The notes beneath the pieces were generated by a model. That model saw nothing but the letters and a program-made list of their open reading frames with translations. It was not told where the DNA came from and did no database searches. A DNA stretch of 64,000 bases, from positions 1 to 64,000 of the forward strand of contig JAXMHQ010000028.1 in assembly GCA_046346665.1 (NCBI GenBank). The letters run 5' to 3'. Both the position numbers and the translations under genes were made by a program. The stretch is from JAXMHQ01 sp046346665 (GTDB lineage Bacteria > Verrucomicrobiota > Verrucomicrobiia > Limisphaerales > JAXMHQ01). This document shows, one piece after another, positions 1 to 10,955 of this stretch (positions are counted from its first letter, which is position 1; every line of letters starts with the position of its first letter).

Positions 1-3000
1 CCGTCGCTGCAGATCCTTGAAAGCCTGAACATCCGGACCAGCGGCGAGCAAAAATTAAGCATTTTCCCGAGCTGGGTCCTGTCGACCTCGCTTCAAACGG
101 CGGGAAAGCGATACCCGTTCATCTCTCTGCCGCTCAGCGAATGGTACATCAACGGCAACCCCGCCGAAACCATCGAAACCGCCCACACCCCGGGAACCGT
201 GCATGACCTGGTCGACGGCTATTACAACCTCGGCGGGTTGATCAACCTCTACAATCACGGCGCCTCCGGCGGGCCGCTCGCCAACGGCGACATCCAGGAT
301 TACATCACCTACGCCCGGGCCAAGACCAACATGTGGCCGGTCAACTCGGCCGACCTCTACGATTGGTGGGTGCTGCGTTCGAATGTCTCGATAAACGCCA
401 CCTGCGCAACCAATGGCACCCAGTCGATCACCACCCTCACGATCTCCGGATCGGTGGACCCGCAAACCTCCGTCGAATTCATCCTGCCGCATCCGTCGGT
501 TTCGTCGCTCCAAGTGTTCACCAACGGCGTCGCCGCAGGCGCAGGCGCCTGGCGCACGAATGGTCAGACGATCAAAATCCGCGTCGGCACCACGGTGACC
601 AACGCCCAGGTTCGCTTCATCCTCAATCCCGAGGCCCAGCCGTTCACGTATTCCGTCGCCGCCGGCGCCGGTCTGAATGTTGCCGCCCCCGGCATTCTCG
701 CGGGCGCAGTGACCGGCGCCGGCGCCTCCACCCAGGCCGTCCTCGTCGGCGCCCCATCCCACGGCTCGCTCAGCCTCTCCGCCGACGGAAGCTTCGTCTA
801 TACCCCGGTTCCCGGGTTCTCCGGTGTCGACACGTTCACTTACCAGGTGGACGACGGCGTCAGCCTGTCACCCGCCGCCTCCGTCACCATCAGTGTGATC
901 CCAAGCCTGGACCTGTTCGTCGACGATTTCAGCCGGGCGACCAACGCCGATGTTCTGGCTCCCTGGGTAATTGGAGTCGGCAAATGGACGATCACGAACG
1001 GCGTGATGCTCGGAGCCAGTTCGGGCATGCGCGATTATTCCGATTGTTATGTTCCCGGCAACTGGACGAATTTCAGCATCCAGACCCGGCTCCAGCTCCC
1101 CGAAGGCGCCTGGGCCGGCGGGTTGGACGGCCGCGTCAATCCCAATACCGGCGCCAAATACACGCTGAACGTCTACCCCGAAAATTCCGGCGGCAGCATC
1201 GCCGGCGCGCCCGTGCTCAAGCTGCTCAAGTTTGACGCCTGGCGGGATTACACGGAGACGGTGATGCAACAGGCGTTGCTGCCTCCCGTGGGCACGAACT
1301 GGCATACCGTCAAACTCACGTTCCGCGGCAACCAGATCTACGCTTACTTCGACGGCGTCCTCCTCCTCAACGTCGCCGACAATTCGTTCGGCGGATTCCC
1401 GGCCTGGACCAGCGGCGCCGCCGCTCTCCACATGTTCACCTACCAGTTTGGTTACGAGGCGGTCTTTGACGATTTCATTGTCAGCACGCTCGCCCCAGTG
1501 GCCGGCAACGACGCCTACAGCATGGTGGAAAATCGCACCCTGACCGTCGCCGCCCCCGGCGTCCTTGCAAACGACACCCCCGGCGTCGGCACCAATCTCA
1601 CCGCCGTCCTCTCCACCACCACCACACACGGCACACTCTCGCTCAACACCAACGGCGCATTCACCTACACGCCGTCCGCCAATTACATCGGCACCGATTC
1701 CTTCAGCTACGTCGCCAATGACGGATTCACCAACTCCGACCCGGCCACCGTCACCATCACCGTCGTCTCCAATATCCCGCCGGTCGCCAACAACGACTCC
1801 TTCAACGGCGTCCAGAACCGCACCCTCAACGTCTCGGGGCCGGGTGTCCTGGCCAATGACACCGATGCCAACGGCGACTCGCTTGCGGTCACGCTCGTCA
1901 GCGGCCCGGCCCACGGGAGCCTGACGCTGAATCCCAACGGCGGCTTCAGCTACACCCCCGCCAGCAATTATCTCGGCACGGATTCCTTTACCTACCAGGC
2001 CAACGACGGCCAGGCCACCTCGGCCGTCGCCACCGCCACCATCACGATTTCCCTCAACAGCCCGCCCTCGGCGCAGAGCGACACCTTCTATTACCAGGCA
2101 AACCGCACGCTCAACGTGACCGCGCCCGGCGTCCTGGCCAATGATACCGATGCCAACGGCGACATCCTCAGCGCCTTGCTCGGCACCGGCCCCGCTCAAG
2201 GCAGCCTCACGCTCAATTCCGACGGCAGCTTCAGCTACACCCCCAACCCCGGCGCCACCGGCGTCGATCACTTCACCTACCGCGCTTACGACGGCACCGC
2301 CAGCAGCGGCATCGCCAATGTCCTGCTCGCCGACCCGACTTCCGCCAGCCTGTTCTCGGATAATTTCAGCCGGTCCACCAACACGACGTCCATCGATCCC
2401 TGGATTATTTTCGCCGGAAACTGGGTTCTCACCAACGGCACGCTGGTCGGATCCAGCCCCGCCGGCGGCAATTACGCCATCGCTTACATCACAAATTCCT
2501 GGGACGATTACTCCGTCGAAACCCATCTCCAGTTTTCCGCGAACGCCTACGGCGGCGGCATCTCCGGCCGCCTCAACCCTGCCACCGGCGCCCGCTACGC
2601 CGCCTGGCTTTACCCCATCGGAAACAACCTGAACCTGGTCAAGTTCTCCAATTGGACCGCCCCGTCGTTCCTCGTCCTCAATTACCCGGTGCCCCCGCTC
2701 GGCACCAATATCCACGACCTGAAACTCGCTTTCGCCGGCTCACAAATCACCGTCTACCTCGACGGCATACAATTGGTCAGCGTCAACGACACCGCCGCGC
2801 CCTACCTCAGCGGCGGCGTCAGCGCCGAACTTTACACTGATTCCACCCCCTACACGCTCACCCTGGACGATGTCACCGTGAACCCCCTCGCGGTCGCCGA
2901 TTCCTATGGGATGAACGCCAACTCCACTCTCTCCGTCGCCGCACCCGGCGTGCTCGCCAATGATACCGGCGTCTTCGGCACCAACCTCGCCGCCTCGCTC

Positions 3001-3681
3001 ATCACAGCCCCCACCAACGGCATCGTCACCCTCAACGCCAACGGCAGCTTCAGCTACACACCCAATAGCGGGTTCATCGGATCGGATAATTTCGTCTACC
3101 TGGCCAACGACGGACAAACCAACCTCGGCAACGCCAGCGTTTCCATCACCGTCTTCCCCGTCGGCAACGGCCCCGTCCTGCCCGCCCAAACCAATCGCAT
3201 CGTGCCGGAATTAACCCCGCTCACCATCGTCAATACCGCCAGCGATTCCGACGTCCCCGCGAAGACGCTCACCTACCAGCTCGTGAACCCGCCCGGCGGC
3301 GCGTCGATCGATTCCAACGGCGTGATCACCTGGACCCCGAGCGAGGCACAGGGCCCCGGACTGTATGTGCTGACCACCATCGTCACCGACAACAGCCTCC
3401 CACCCCTTAGCGCCACGAACAGCTTCCAGGTCACCGTGAACGAGATCAACTCCGCCCCGGTTCTGCCTCTCCAGACAAACCACACCGTGGCTGAATTGAC
3501 GCCGCTGGTCGTCACCAACACGGCGACTGACACGGACCTCCCGGCCAACACACTCAACTATCAACTCGTGAACCCGCCGTCCGGTGCTCTCATCGACACC
3601 AACGGCGTGATCACCTGGACGCCGACCGAGGCCTGGTGGGCCCGGGTGTCTACACACAATCACGACGATCGTCACGGATGA
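1..3681 (+). CDS. Giant secreted multidomain Ig-like/LamG-like protein (5' partial)
   Basis: The reading frame is open from the first base, so the N-terminus lies outside the window; the first in-frame GTG at 199 is not a credible start. The first ~120 residues (a YYNLGGLINLYNHG stretch, then LYDWWVLR) may be the end of a catalytic domain, possibly of the polysaccharide deacetylase type, but I am not sure. After this come Ig-like/tandem-95 modules with the signature VLANDTDANGD...SYTP...GTDSFTY at about 1500-2300 and 2880-3150. Two jelly-roll (LamG/concanavalin-like) modules starting DDFSR lie near 910-1490 and 2350-2880. From ~3170 the protein enters cadherin/He_PIG-like repeats (GVITWTPTEAQG). 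The frame breaks at ~3630, where the repeat consensus is disturbed by extra bases, and stops at 3681. Likely cell-surface adhesion or polymer binding. It continues, frameshifted, to 9302. Confidence 0.75.
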   Translation, partial: PSLQILESLNIRTSGEQKLSIFPSWVLSTSLQTAGKRYPFISLPLSEWYINGNPAETIETAHTPGTVHDLVDGYYNLGGLINLYNHGASGGPLANGDIQDYITYARAKTNMWPVNSADLYDWWVLRSNVSINATCATNGTQSITTLTISGSVDPQTSVEFILPHPSVSSLQVFTNGVAAGAGAWRTNGQTIKIRVGTTVTNAQVRFILNPEAQPFTYSVAAGAGLNVAAPGILAGAVTGAGASTQAVLVGAPSHGSLSLSADGSFVYTPVPGFSGVDTFTYQVDDGVSLSPAASVTISVIPSLDLFVDDFSRATNADVLAPWVIGVGKWTITNGVMLGASSGMRDYSDCYVPGNWTNFSIQTRLQLPEGAWAGGLDGRVNPNTGAKYTLNVYPENSGGSIAGAPVLKLLKFDAWRDYTETVMQQALLPPVGTNWHTVKLTFRGNQIYAYFDGVLLLNVADNSFGGFPAWTSGAAALHMFTYQFGYEAVFDDFIVSTLAPVAGNDAYSMVENRTLTVAAPGVLANDTPGVGTNLTAVLSTTTTHGTLSLNTNGAFTYTPSANYIGTDSFSYVANDGFTNSDPATVTITVVSNIPPVANNDSFNGVQNRTLNVSGPGVLANDTDANGDSLAVTLVSGPAHGSLTLNPNGGFSYTPASNYLGTDSFTYQANDGQATSAVATATITISLNSPPSAQSDTFYYQANRTLNVTAPGVLANDTDANGDILSALLGTGPAQGSLTLNSDGSFSYTPNPGATGVDHFTYRAYDGTASSGIANVLLADPTSASLFSDNFSRSTNTTSIDPWIIFAGNWVLTNGTLVGSSPAGGNYAIAYITNSWDDYSVETHLQFSANAYGGGISGRLNPATGARYAAWLYPIGNNLNLVKFSNWTAPSFLVLNYPVPPLGTNIHDLKLAFAGSQITVYLDGIQLVSVNDTAAPYLSGGVSAELYTDSTPYTLTLDDVTVNPLAVADSYGMNANSTLSVAAPGVLANDTGVFGTNLAASLITAPTNGIVTLNANGSFSYTPNSGFIGSDNFVYLANDGQTNLGNASVSITVFPVGNGPVLPAQTNRIVPELTPLTIVNTASDSDVPAKTLTYQLVNPPGGASIDSNGVITWTPSEAQGPGLYVLTTIVTDNSLPPLSATNSFQVTVNEINSAPVLPLQTNHTVAELTPLVVTNTATDTDLPANTLNYQLVNPPSGALIDTNGVITWTPTEAWWARVSTHNHDDRHG

Positions 3682-6600
3682 CGGCGTCCTCGCCTTGAGC
3701 ACCACGAACAGCTTCCAGGTGACGGTGAACGAGATCAACAGCGCCCCGGTGCTGCCTCTGCAGACAAACCACACCGTGGCTGAATTGACGCTGCTGGTCG
3801 TCACCAACACGGCGACCGACTCGGATGTTCCTGCGAACGCGTTGTCCTACCAACTCGTGAACCCGCCGTCCGGGTGCTCTCATCGACACCAACGGCGTGA
3901 TCACCTGGACCCCGGACCGAAGCACAGGGTCCGGAAGCTCCATGCCGATCACGACGATCGTCACGATGCCGACGGCGTCCTCGCCTGAGCGCCACGAACA
4001 GCTTCCAGGTGACGGGTGAACGAGATCAACTCCGCCCCGGTCCTGCCTCTGCAGACAAAACCACACCGTGGCTGAATTGACGCTGCTGGTCGTCACGAAC
4101 ACGGCCACCGACACGGACCTGCCGGCCAGCACACTCAACTATCAACTCGTGAACCCGCCGTCCGGTGCTCTCATCGACACCAACGGCGTGATCACCTGGA
4201 CGCCGACCGAGGCCCAGGGCCTGGGCGTCTACACGATCACGACGATCGTCACGGATGACGGCGTCCTCGCCTTGAGCGCCACGAACAGCTTCCAAGTCAC
4301 CGTGAACGAGATCAACAGCGGCCCCGGTGCTGCTCTGCAGACAAACCACACCGTGGCTGAATTGACGCCGCTGGTCGTCACCAACACGGCGACCGACTTC
4401 GATGTTCCCTGCGAACGCGTTGTCCTACCAACTCGTGAACCCGCCGTCCGTGCTCTCATCGACGCCAACGGCGTGATCACCTGGACCCCCGACCGGCCAT
4501 TGCGTGGTCCGGGCGTCTACATCGATCACGACGATCGTCACCGATAACGAACGCCCGCCTTGAGCGCCACGAACAGCTTCCGCCTACCGTCGACGAAGGA
4601 ACGCGGCCCCGGTGCTGCCGGGTCGAACAAACCGCGCGATCACCGAACTGACGCTGCTCACCGTGACCAACACGGCGACCGACACCGATCTTCTCCCGCG
4701 AACACGCTGAGCTACCAACTCGTGAACTCCCGCCGTCCGGCACTCATCGACGCCAGCGGCGTGATCACCTGGACGCCGACCTCCCGGCCTGCGGGTCCGG
4801 GTGTCTACACGATCACGACGATCGTCACGGATGACGGCGTCCCCGCCTTGAGCGCCACGAACAGCTTCCAAGTCACCGTCAATGAAGTGAACGCGCTCGG
4901 TGCTGCCGGGCCGTACCAAACCGCGCGATCACCGAACTGACGCTGCTCACCGTGACCAACACGGCGACCGACACCGATCTTCCCGCGAACACCGAGCTGC
5001 TCAACTCGTGAACCCGCCGTCCGGTGCTCTATCGACGCCAGCGGCGTGATCACCTGGACGCCGACTGAAGCCCAGGGCCCGGGTGTCTACACGATCACGA
5101 CGATCGTGACGGATAACGGCGTCCCCGCCTTGAGCGCCACGAACAGCTTCCAGGTCACCGTGGACGAGATCAACAGCGCCCCGGTCCTGCCTCTGCAGAC
5201 AAACCACACCGTGGCTGAATTGACGCTGCTGGTCGTCACCAACACGGCGACCGACGCCGATCTTCCCGCGAACACGCTGAGCTACCAACTCGTGAACCCG
5301 CCGTCGGGCGCACTCCATCGACACCGGCGTGGCGCGGATTACCTGGACTCCGACCGAAGCCCAGGGCCCGGCGTCTATACGATCACGACGATCGTCACGG
5401 ATAACGGCGTCCCCGCCTTGAGCGCCACCAACAGCTTCCAGGTCACCGTTCTCCACGAAGTGAACGTGGCCCTGGTGCTGCCGGGTCAACGCGAAACCGC
5501 GCGACTACCGAACTGACGCTGCTGGTCGTCACCAACAAGCACAGCGACCGACGCCGACCTCCGCCCAACACACCGAACTACCAGCCTGCAAACCCGCCGT
5601 CGGGTGCTCCTCATCGACGCCAGCGGCGTGATCACCTGGACCCCGACCGAAGCCCAGGGCCTGGGTGTTCATACGATCACGACGATCGCCACCGATAACG
5701 GAACGCCCGCCTTGAGCGCCACGAACAGCTTCCAAGTCACTGTCAATGAAGTAACGCGGCCCCGGTGCTGCCGGGTCAAACAAACCGCGTGATCACCGAA
5801 CTGACGCTGCCCGCGACCAACACGGCGACCGACGCCGATCTTCCCGCCAACGCACCCTGAACTACCAGCTCGTGAACCTGGCCGTCCGGTGTTTCCATCG
5901 ACAAGGCGTGATCACCTGGACTCCGACCGAAGCCCAGGGGCCGGGCGTTCAGCACGATCACGACGATCGTGACAGATAACGGATCGCCCGCTCAAAGCTG
6001 CTCGAACAGCTTCCAAGTCACCGTCAACGAAGTGAACGCGGCCCCGGTGCTGCTGGAAACAAACAAACCGCGCGATCACCGAACTGGATGCCGCTGGTCG
6101 TCACCAACACAGCGACCGACGCCGACCTCCCCGGCCAACACACTGAACTACCAGCTCGTGAACCCGCCGTCCGGTACTCATCGACGCCAGCGGCATCACG
6201 GACGCCGACCGAAGCCCAGGGTCCGGCGTCTATACGATCACGATGATCGTCACCGATAACGGATTGCCCGCCCTCAGCGCCACCAACAGCTTCCAGGTCA
6301 CCGTCAACGAAGTGGAACGCGGCCCTGGTGCCGCCGGGTCAAACAAACCGCGCGATCACCGAACTGACGCTCCTCACAGTGACCAACACGGCGACCGACG
6401 CCGACCTCCCGGCCAACACGCTGACTTACCAGCTCGAACGCCGTCCGGCGTATTCATCGACGCCAGCGGCGTGATCACCCGGACGCCGACTGAAGCCCAG
6501 GTCCGGGCGTCTATACGATCACGACGATCGTCACCGATAACGGATTGCCCGCCCTCAGCGCCACGAACAGCTTCCAGGTTACTGTCAATGAAGTGAACGC

Positions 6601-8590
6601 GGCCCCGGTGCTGCCGGTTCAGACAAGCCGCGCGATCACCGAACTGACGCTGCTCACCGTGACCAACACGGCGACCGACGCCGATCTTCCCGCGAACACG
6701 CTGAGCTACCAACTCGTGAACCCGCCGTCCGGCGCTCTCATCGACGCCAGCGGCGTGATCACCTGGACTCCGACCGAAGCCCAGGGCCCGGGTGTCTACA
6801 CGACTACGACAATCGCTACGGATAACGGAACGCCCGCTCTCAGCGCCACGAACAGCTTCCAGGTTACCGTCACCGAAGGAACGGCCCCGGTGCTGCCGGG
6901 TCGTCAAACCGCGATCACCGAACTGCAGACGTCGCTGGTCGTCACCAACACAGCGACTGACGCCGACCTCCCCGGCCAACACGCCGACTTTACCAGGCCG
7001 TGACCCGCCGTCCTGGCACTCATCGACGCCAGCGGCGGCGTGATCACCTCGACGCCGACCGTGCGCCCAGGGCCTGGGCGTCTACACGATCACGACGACG
7101 TGACGACAACGCCCGCCTCAGCGCCACCAACAGCTTCCGGCCTACCATCAACGAAGTGGAACGCGGCCCCGGTGCTGCCGGGTCAAACAAACCGCGCGAT
7201 CACCGAACTGACGCTGCTGGTCGTCACCAACACAGCGACTGACGCCGACCTCCCGGCCAACACACTGAACTACCAGCTCGTGAACCCGCCGTCCGGCGCT
7301 CTCATCGACGCCAGCGGCGTGATTACCTGGACGCCGACCGAAGCCCAGGGCCCGGGTGTCTATACGATCACGACGATCGTGACAGATAACGGAACGCCCG
7401 CCCTCAGCGCCACGAACAGCTTCCAAGTCACCGTCAATGAAGTGAACGCGGCCCCGGTGCTGCCGGGTCAAATAAACCGCGCGATCACCGAACTGACGCT
7501 GCTCACCGTGACCAACACGGCGACCGACGCCGACCTCCCGGCCAACACGCTGACTTACCAGCTCGTGAATCCGCCGTCCGGCGCTCTCATCGACGCCGGC
7601 GGCGTGATCACCTGACCCCGACCGAAGCCCAGGGCCCGGGCCTCTATACGATCACGACGATCGTCACCGATAACGGATTGCCCGCCCTCAGCGCCACCAA
7701 CAGCTTCCAGGTCACTGTCAACGAAGTGAACGCGGCCCCGGTGCTGCCGGGTCAGACAAGCCGCGCGATCACCGAACTGACGCTGCTCACAGTGACCAAC
7801 ACGGCGACCGACGCCGACCTCCCGGCCAACACGCTGACTTACCAGCTCGTGAATCCGCCGTCGGGCGCTCTCATCGACGCAAGCGGTGTGATCACCTGGA
7901 CGCCGACTGAAGCCCAAGGTCCGGGCGTCTATACGATCACGACGATCGTGACGGATAACGGAACGCCCGCCCTCAGCGCCACGAACAGCTTCCAGGTCAC
8001 TGTTAATGAAGCGAACATTGCCCCGGTCCTGCCGGTTCAAGGTCCGCAGACGATCAATGAACTGACGCTGCTCACCGTCACCAACACGGCGACCGACGCC
8101 GATGTGCCAGCCAACACTCTGACTTACCAGCTCCAAAGCCCGCCCGCGGGTGCCGTGATCGATGCCAATGGCGTGATCACCTGGACTCCGACCGAGGCGC
8201 AGGGACCGGGCGTTTACACGATCCGCACGATTGTGACCGACAACGGCACGCCGTCGCGCAGCGCGACCAACAGTTTCCAGGTGACGGTGAATGAAGTGAA
8301 CACCGCGCCGGTTCTGCCGGTTCTGCCGCCGGTGACCTCGACGGGCCTGGCGATTATCACCATCACCAATACGGCGACAGACGCCGATCTCCCGGCGAAC
8401 ACGTTGACCTACCAGCTCGTCAACCAGCCCTCCGGCACAGCCATCGATTCTCACGGCGTCATCATCTGGCACGTGATCGCCGGCGAGGTTGGAAAAGTCT
8501 GGACGCTCACCACGATTGTCACCGACAACGGCACCCCGGCTCTGAGCGCGACCAACACGGTCACCGTCACGATCAACAAGGTCGCCGGCG
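3170..8590 (+). repeat. About 19 tandem copies of a 285-bp cadherin-like coding repeat
   Basis: The segment encoding SATNSFQVT recurs at roughly 3411, 3700, 3990, 4275, 4562, 4852, 5138, 5424, 5714, 6000, 6279, 6559, 6845, 7124, 7408, 7692, 7977, 8257 and 8548. The spacing is 279-291 bases around a 285-base (95-codon) period. Each unit encodes APVLP...ITELTLL, TNTATDADLPANTL, LVNPPSGALID and GVITWTPTEAQGPGVYT. The outer copies (3170-3600 and 7690-8590) are more diverged and in frame. The inner copies are nearly identical but carry many small insertions and deletions. Confidence 0.9.
3682..7677 (+). pseudogene. Frameshifted middle of the giant repeat protein
   Basis: All three forward frames hold pieces of the same repeat protein here (for example 3695-3988, 4068-4547, 5046-5516, 6545-7003 and 7040-7615), so the original frame is broken roughly once or twice per 285-base unit. 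Changes are mostly one- or two-base insertions or deletions. An example is the missing G at about 7614, which turns an ACCTGGAC context into ACCTGAC and creates a stop. Unique coding DNA on both sides shows almost none of this. I read it as uncorrected long-read or consensus error in near-identical repeats rather than natural decay, but decay cannot be excluded from sequence alone. Treat it as one gene with 1-3681 and 7678-9302. Confidence 0.6.
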
Positions 8591-8823
8591 GACCGATCGC
8601 TCAGCCGGATGTCTACGACATCGGCTCCGGCAGCAATCTCGTCGTGGCGGCGCCGGGTGTCCTGGCCAACGACACCGACGTGACTGGCTACGGCCTGACC
8701 GCGGTGCTCCTGACCGGGCCTTCGCATGGCAACCTGACCCTGAATGCGAACGGCGCGTTTACCTACGTCCCGACCGCGAGCGCGGCGCGGACAGCTTCAC
8801 TTACCGCGCCACCGATGGCCTGA
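7678..8823 (+). CDS. In-frame distal repeats of the giant surface protein
   Basis: This is an uninterrupted stretch of the same protein; the frame is open from the stop at about 7613, so 7678 is not a real initiation site. It holds three to four cadherin/He_PIG-like repeats (GVITWTPTEAQGPGVYTI, then TDNGTPALSATNSFQVTVNE), which become increasingly diverged, with PVLPPVTSTGLAIITITNTATD near 8320. A tandem-95/Ig-like module (DVYDIGSGSNLVVAAPGVLANDT) follows at 8600-8820. A frameshift at about 8770-8785, in a GC-rich GCGCGG context, ends the frame at 8823. The expected continuation (DSFTYRATDGLTNSAPATVS) is present in another frame. Confidence 0.65.
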   Translation: MPALSATNSFQVTVNEVNAAPVLPGQTSRAITELTLLTVTNTATDADLPANTLTYQLVNPPSGALIDASGVITWTPTEAQGPGVYTITTIVTDNGTPALSATNSFQVTVNEANIAPVLPVQGPQTINELTLLTVTNTATDADVPANTLTYQLQSPPAGAVIDANGVITWTPTEAQGPGVYTIRTIVTDNGTPSRSATNSFQVTVNEVNTAPVLPVLPPVTSTGLAIITITNTATDADLPANTLTYQLVNQPSGTAIDSHGVIIWHVIAGEVGKVWTLTTIVTDNGTPALSATNTVTVTINKVAGGPIAQPDVYDIGSGSNLVVAAPGVLANDTDVTGYGLTAVLLTGPSHGNLTLNANGAFTYVPTASAARTASLTAPPMA

Positions 8824-9302
8824 CGAATTCCGCCCCGGCCACCGTCAGCATCAACATCGCCTACCAGCTCTACATCAGCTCCATCAATCTCTCCAACGGC
8901 GTCGCCTACGTGACCTGGACCTCAACCCGGACTCAGCTACCGGCTGCAATACAAGAACGACCTTCGATTGACCGATGTGGGCAATGACGTCCTTGTCCGC
9001 CGGAATCCTGACAACGGGTGTCGATCTGCCCGGCAATGCGCCACAACGATTCTACCGGGTGCAGGTAAAATCGACATTCCCGCGTGCTGGTACAGTCGAT
9101 CTCTGTGACCAACGGCACCGCCAATGTCACCTGGTCGTCCGTGGCCGGTCACAAATATCGCCTGCAATACGCGGACAATCTGCCCACCGCATCCTGGAAC
9201 AGCGTGTCGCCGGACATCATTGCCGGCGGCTCGACGGTCGTGGGGACCAACGATGCCAGCGTGGCGCCACAACGGTTCTTCCGGGTTTACCTGGTGCAGT
9301 GA
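8824..9302 (+). pseudogene. C-terminal module of the giant protein, frameshifted
   Basis: Two copies of a small C-terminal domain can be read if frames are switched: YRLQYKNDL...LPGNAPQRFYRVQV (about 8930-9065) and YRLQYADNLPTASWNSVS...APQRFFRVYLVQ (9150-9302). Modules of this kind (YRLQY, then W, then PQRFFRV) commonly end large exported verrucomicrobial proteins. At least two indels (near 8925-8965 and 9065-9085) break the frame. The stop at 9300-9302 is the natural gene end. No terminator hairpin was seen before the next gene. Confidence 0.55.
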
Positions 9303-9422
9303 ACGCGTGATTCACCGCCGGTCCGGGCCTTCAAAACAGTTTGACTCAATGTCCAAAGATGCAAGCATGCCACATCCACAGGAACACGGCGGGCCCCGCT
9401 TTTTAGCCTGACCGCCTTGCTT

Positions 9423-10955
9423 ATGCTGGTACAAGACTTGTTACAACGCAGCGCCGCGATGCGCCCGGATCATGTCGCCCTTGTGGGCGGCAGCCGGCGG
9501 GTCACGTACGCGGAGTTCGAGGCCCAGTCGAACCGTCTCGCCCACGGCCTGCGGAAACTCGGCGTCGCCCGTGGCGATCGCGTCGGCATCCATCTCAAAA
9601 ATTCCATCGAAACCGCCGTCACGATGTTCGCCGTGCTCAAGGCCGGCGCCGTGTTCGTCAGCGTCAACCGCACCACCAAGCCCGAGAAACTCGCCGCCAT
9701 TCTCAACGATTGCGAGGCCTGCGCGCTGGTCACCGATGCGCGGGCCGCGGAGCAGGGCGGGGCGCTTGCCACCGCCGCGCCGAACCTGCGCCACCTGGTC
9801 GTTTGCGGTCCGCAGGGAACTGCCGCCGCCAACGGCCAACACGCCCGCCACAATCTCGCTTCGATCCTGTCCGAGAATCCAGCCGATCCGCCCGCCGCCG
9901 GCGGGATCGACCTCGACCTGGCCTGCCTGATCTACACCTCCGGAACCACCGGAGAGTCGAAGGGCGTCATGTGCGATCACAGCAACGTCGTGTTCGTCAC
10001 CGAGGCGATCGTCAGCTATCTCAGGAATTCCAGCAGCGACATCGTGCTCAGCGTCCTGCCGATGTCGTTCAGCTACGGCCTCTACCAGTTGATGGCGTCC
10101 GTCTGCGCCGGCGGCACCCTGATCATCGAGGATTCCTTCGTGTTCCCCGACGTCATTCTCCAGAAACTCGCCGACGAACGCGTCACTGGGTTCGCCGGGG
10201 TGCCAACCATCTATTCCATCCTGCTCGGGCTCGATTTGTCCAAATACGACCTGTCCGCCCTGCGTTATCTCACCAACGCCGCCGCGGGATTGCCTGTGGA
10301 ACACGTCAAGCGGCTCCGACAGCTTTTCCCGCGCACCGACCTCTACCTCATGCACGGCCTCACCGAAGTGGCGCGCACCATGTATCTGCCGCCCGACCAG
10401 GCCGACCTGCGGCCGGGTTCCTCCGGCATCGCGATGCCGGGCACGGAATTGTGGATCGAAGATGACGAGGGCCGGCGGCTCGGGCCGAACGAGGTCGGCG
10501 AACTGGTGGTTCGCGGGCGGCATGTGATGCGCGGTTACTGGAAGGCGCCGGAGCTGAGCGCGCAGCGGTTCCGCCCGGGCCCCATTCCCGGCGAGCGCCT
10601 CTGTTACAGCGGCGATTTGTTCCGGACCGACGCGGAGGGCTATTTCTATTTCGTCTCCCGCAAGGACGACATCATCAAGAGCCGCGGCGAAAAGATCGCG
10701 CCGCGCGAGGTGGAGAATGTGTTGTATACGATCCGCGGCGTGCAGGATGCCGCGGTGATCGGCGTGCCCGACCCGATGCTCGGGCAGGCCGTGAAGGCGT
10801 TCCTGGTCGCCCCGGAGGCGGCCCTCACGGAGGCCGAGGTCATCGCCCATTGCAAGCGGCACCTCGAGGAATTCATGGTTCCGCGGAGCGTCGAGTTCCG
10901 CAGCGAACTGCCGAAAACCGGCTCGGGCAAAATCCGTAAAATTGATTTGCGCTGA
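9423..10955 (+). CDS. AMP-forming acyl-CoA/acyl-ACP ligase (class I adenylate-forming enzyme)
   Basis: A 510-residue ANL-superfamily enzyme, predicted to adenylate a carboxylic acid and transfer it to CoA or to the carrier protein encoded at 13996. The P-loop-like A3 motif YTSGTTGESKG is at about residues 171-181. The hinge region contains YSGDLFRTDAEGYFYFVSRKD and the C-terminal catalytic lysine region is PKTGSGKIRK. I chose ATG 9423 over the in-frame TTG two codons earlier. The stop TGA overlaps the ATG of the next gene by one base (10955), so translation is probably coupled. It opens the glycan operon. Homologues occur in exopolysaccharide clusters next to AsnB-like and NadE-like enzymes; the exact acid substrate cannot be read from sequence. 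Confidence 0.85.
   Translation: MLVQDLLQRSAAMRPDHVALVGGSRRVTYAEFEAQSNRLAHGLRKLGVARGDRVGIHLKNSIETAVTMFAVLKAGAVFVSVNRTTKPEKLAAILNDCEACALVTDARAAEQGGALATAAPNLRHLVVCGPQGTAAANGQHARHNLASILSENPADPPAAGGIDLDLACLIYTSGTTGESKGVMCDHSNVVFVTEAIVSYLRNSSSDIVLSVLPMSFSYGLYQLMASVCAGGTLIIEDSFVFPDVILQKLADERVTGFAGVPTIYSILLGLDLSKYDLSALRYLTNAAAGLPVEHVKRLRQLFPRTDLYLMHGLTEVARTMYLPPDQADLRPGSSGIAMPGTELWIEDDEGRRLGPNEVGELVVRGRHVMRGYWKAPELSAQRFRPGPIPGERLCYSGDLFRTDAEGYFYFVSRKDDIIKSRGEKIAPREVENVLYTIRGVQDAAVIGVPDPMLGQAVKAFLVAPEAALTEAEVIAHCKRHLEEFMVPRSVEFRSELPKTGSGKIRKIDLR

Noticed and set aside
868..2715. Long minus-strand open frame (615 codons) opposite the giant surface protein
   Set aside because: Its Gly/Val/Asp/Arg-rich low-complexity translation mirrors the coding strand of a high-GC repeat protein, and no start context or domain is visible.
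3170..8590. CRISPR-like periodicity
   Set aside because: The period is 285 bases, the units are coding, and there are no short repeats separated by unique spacers.
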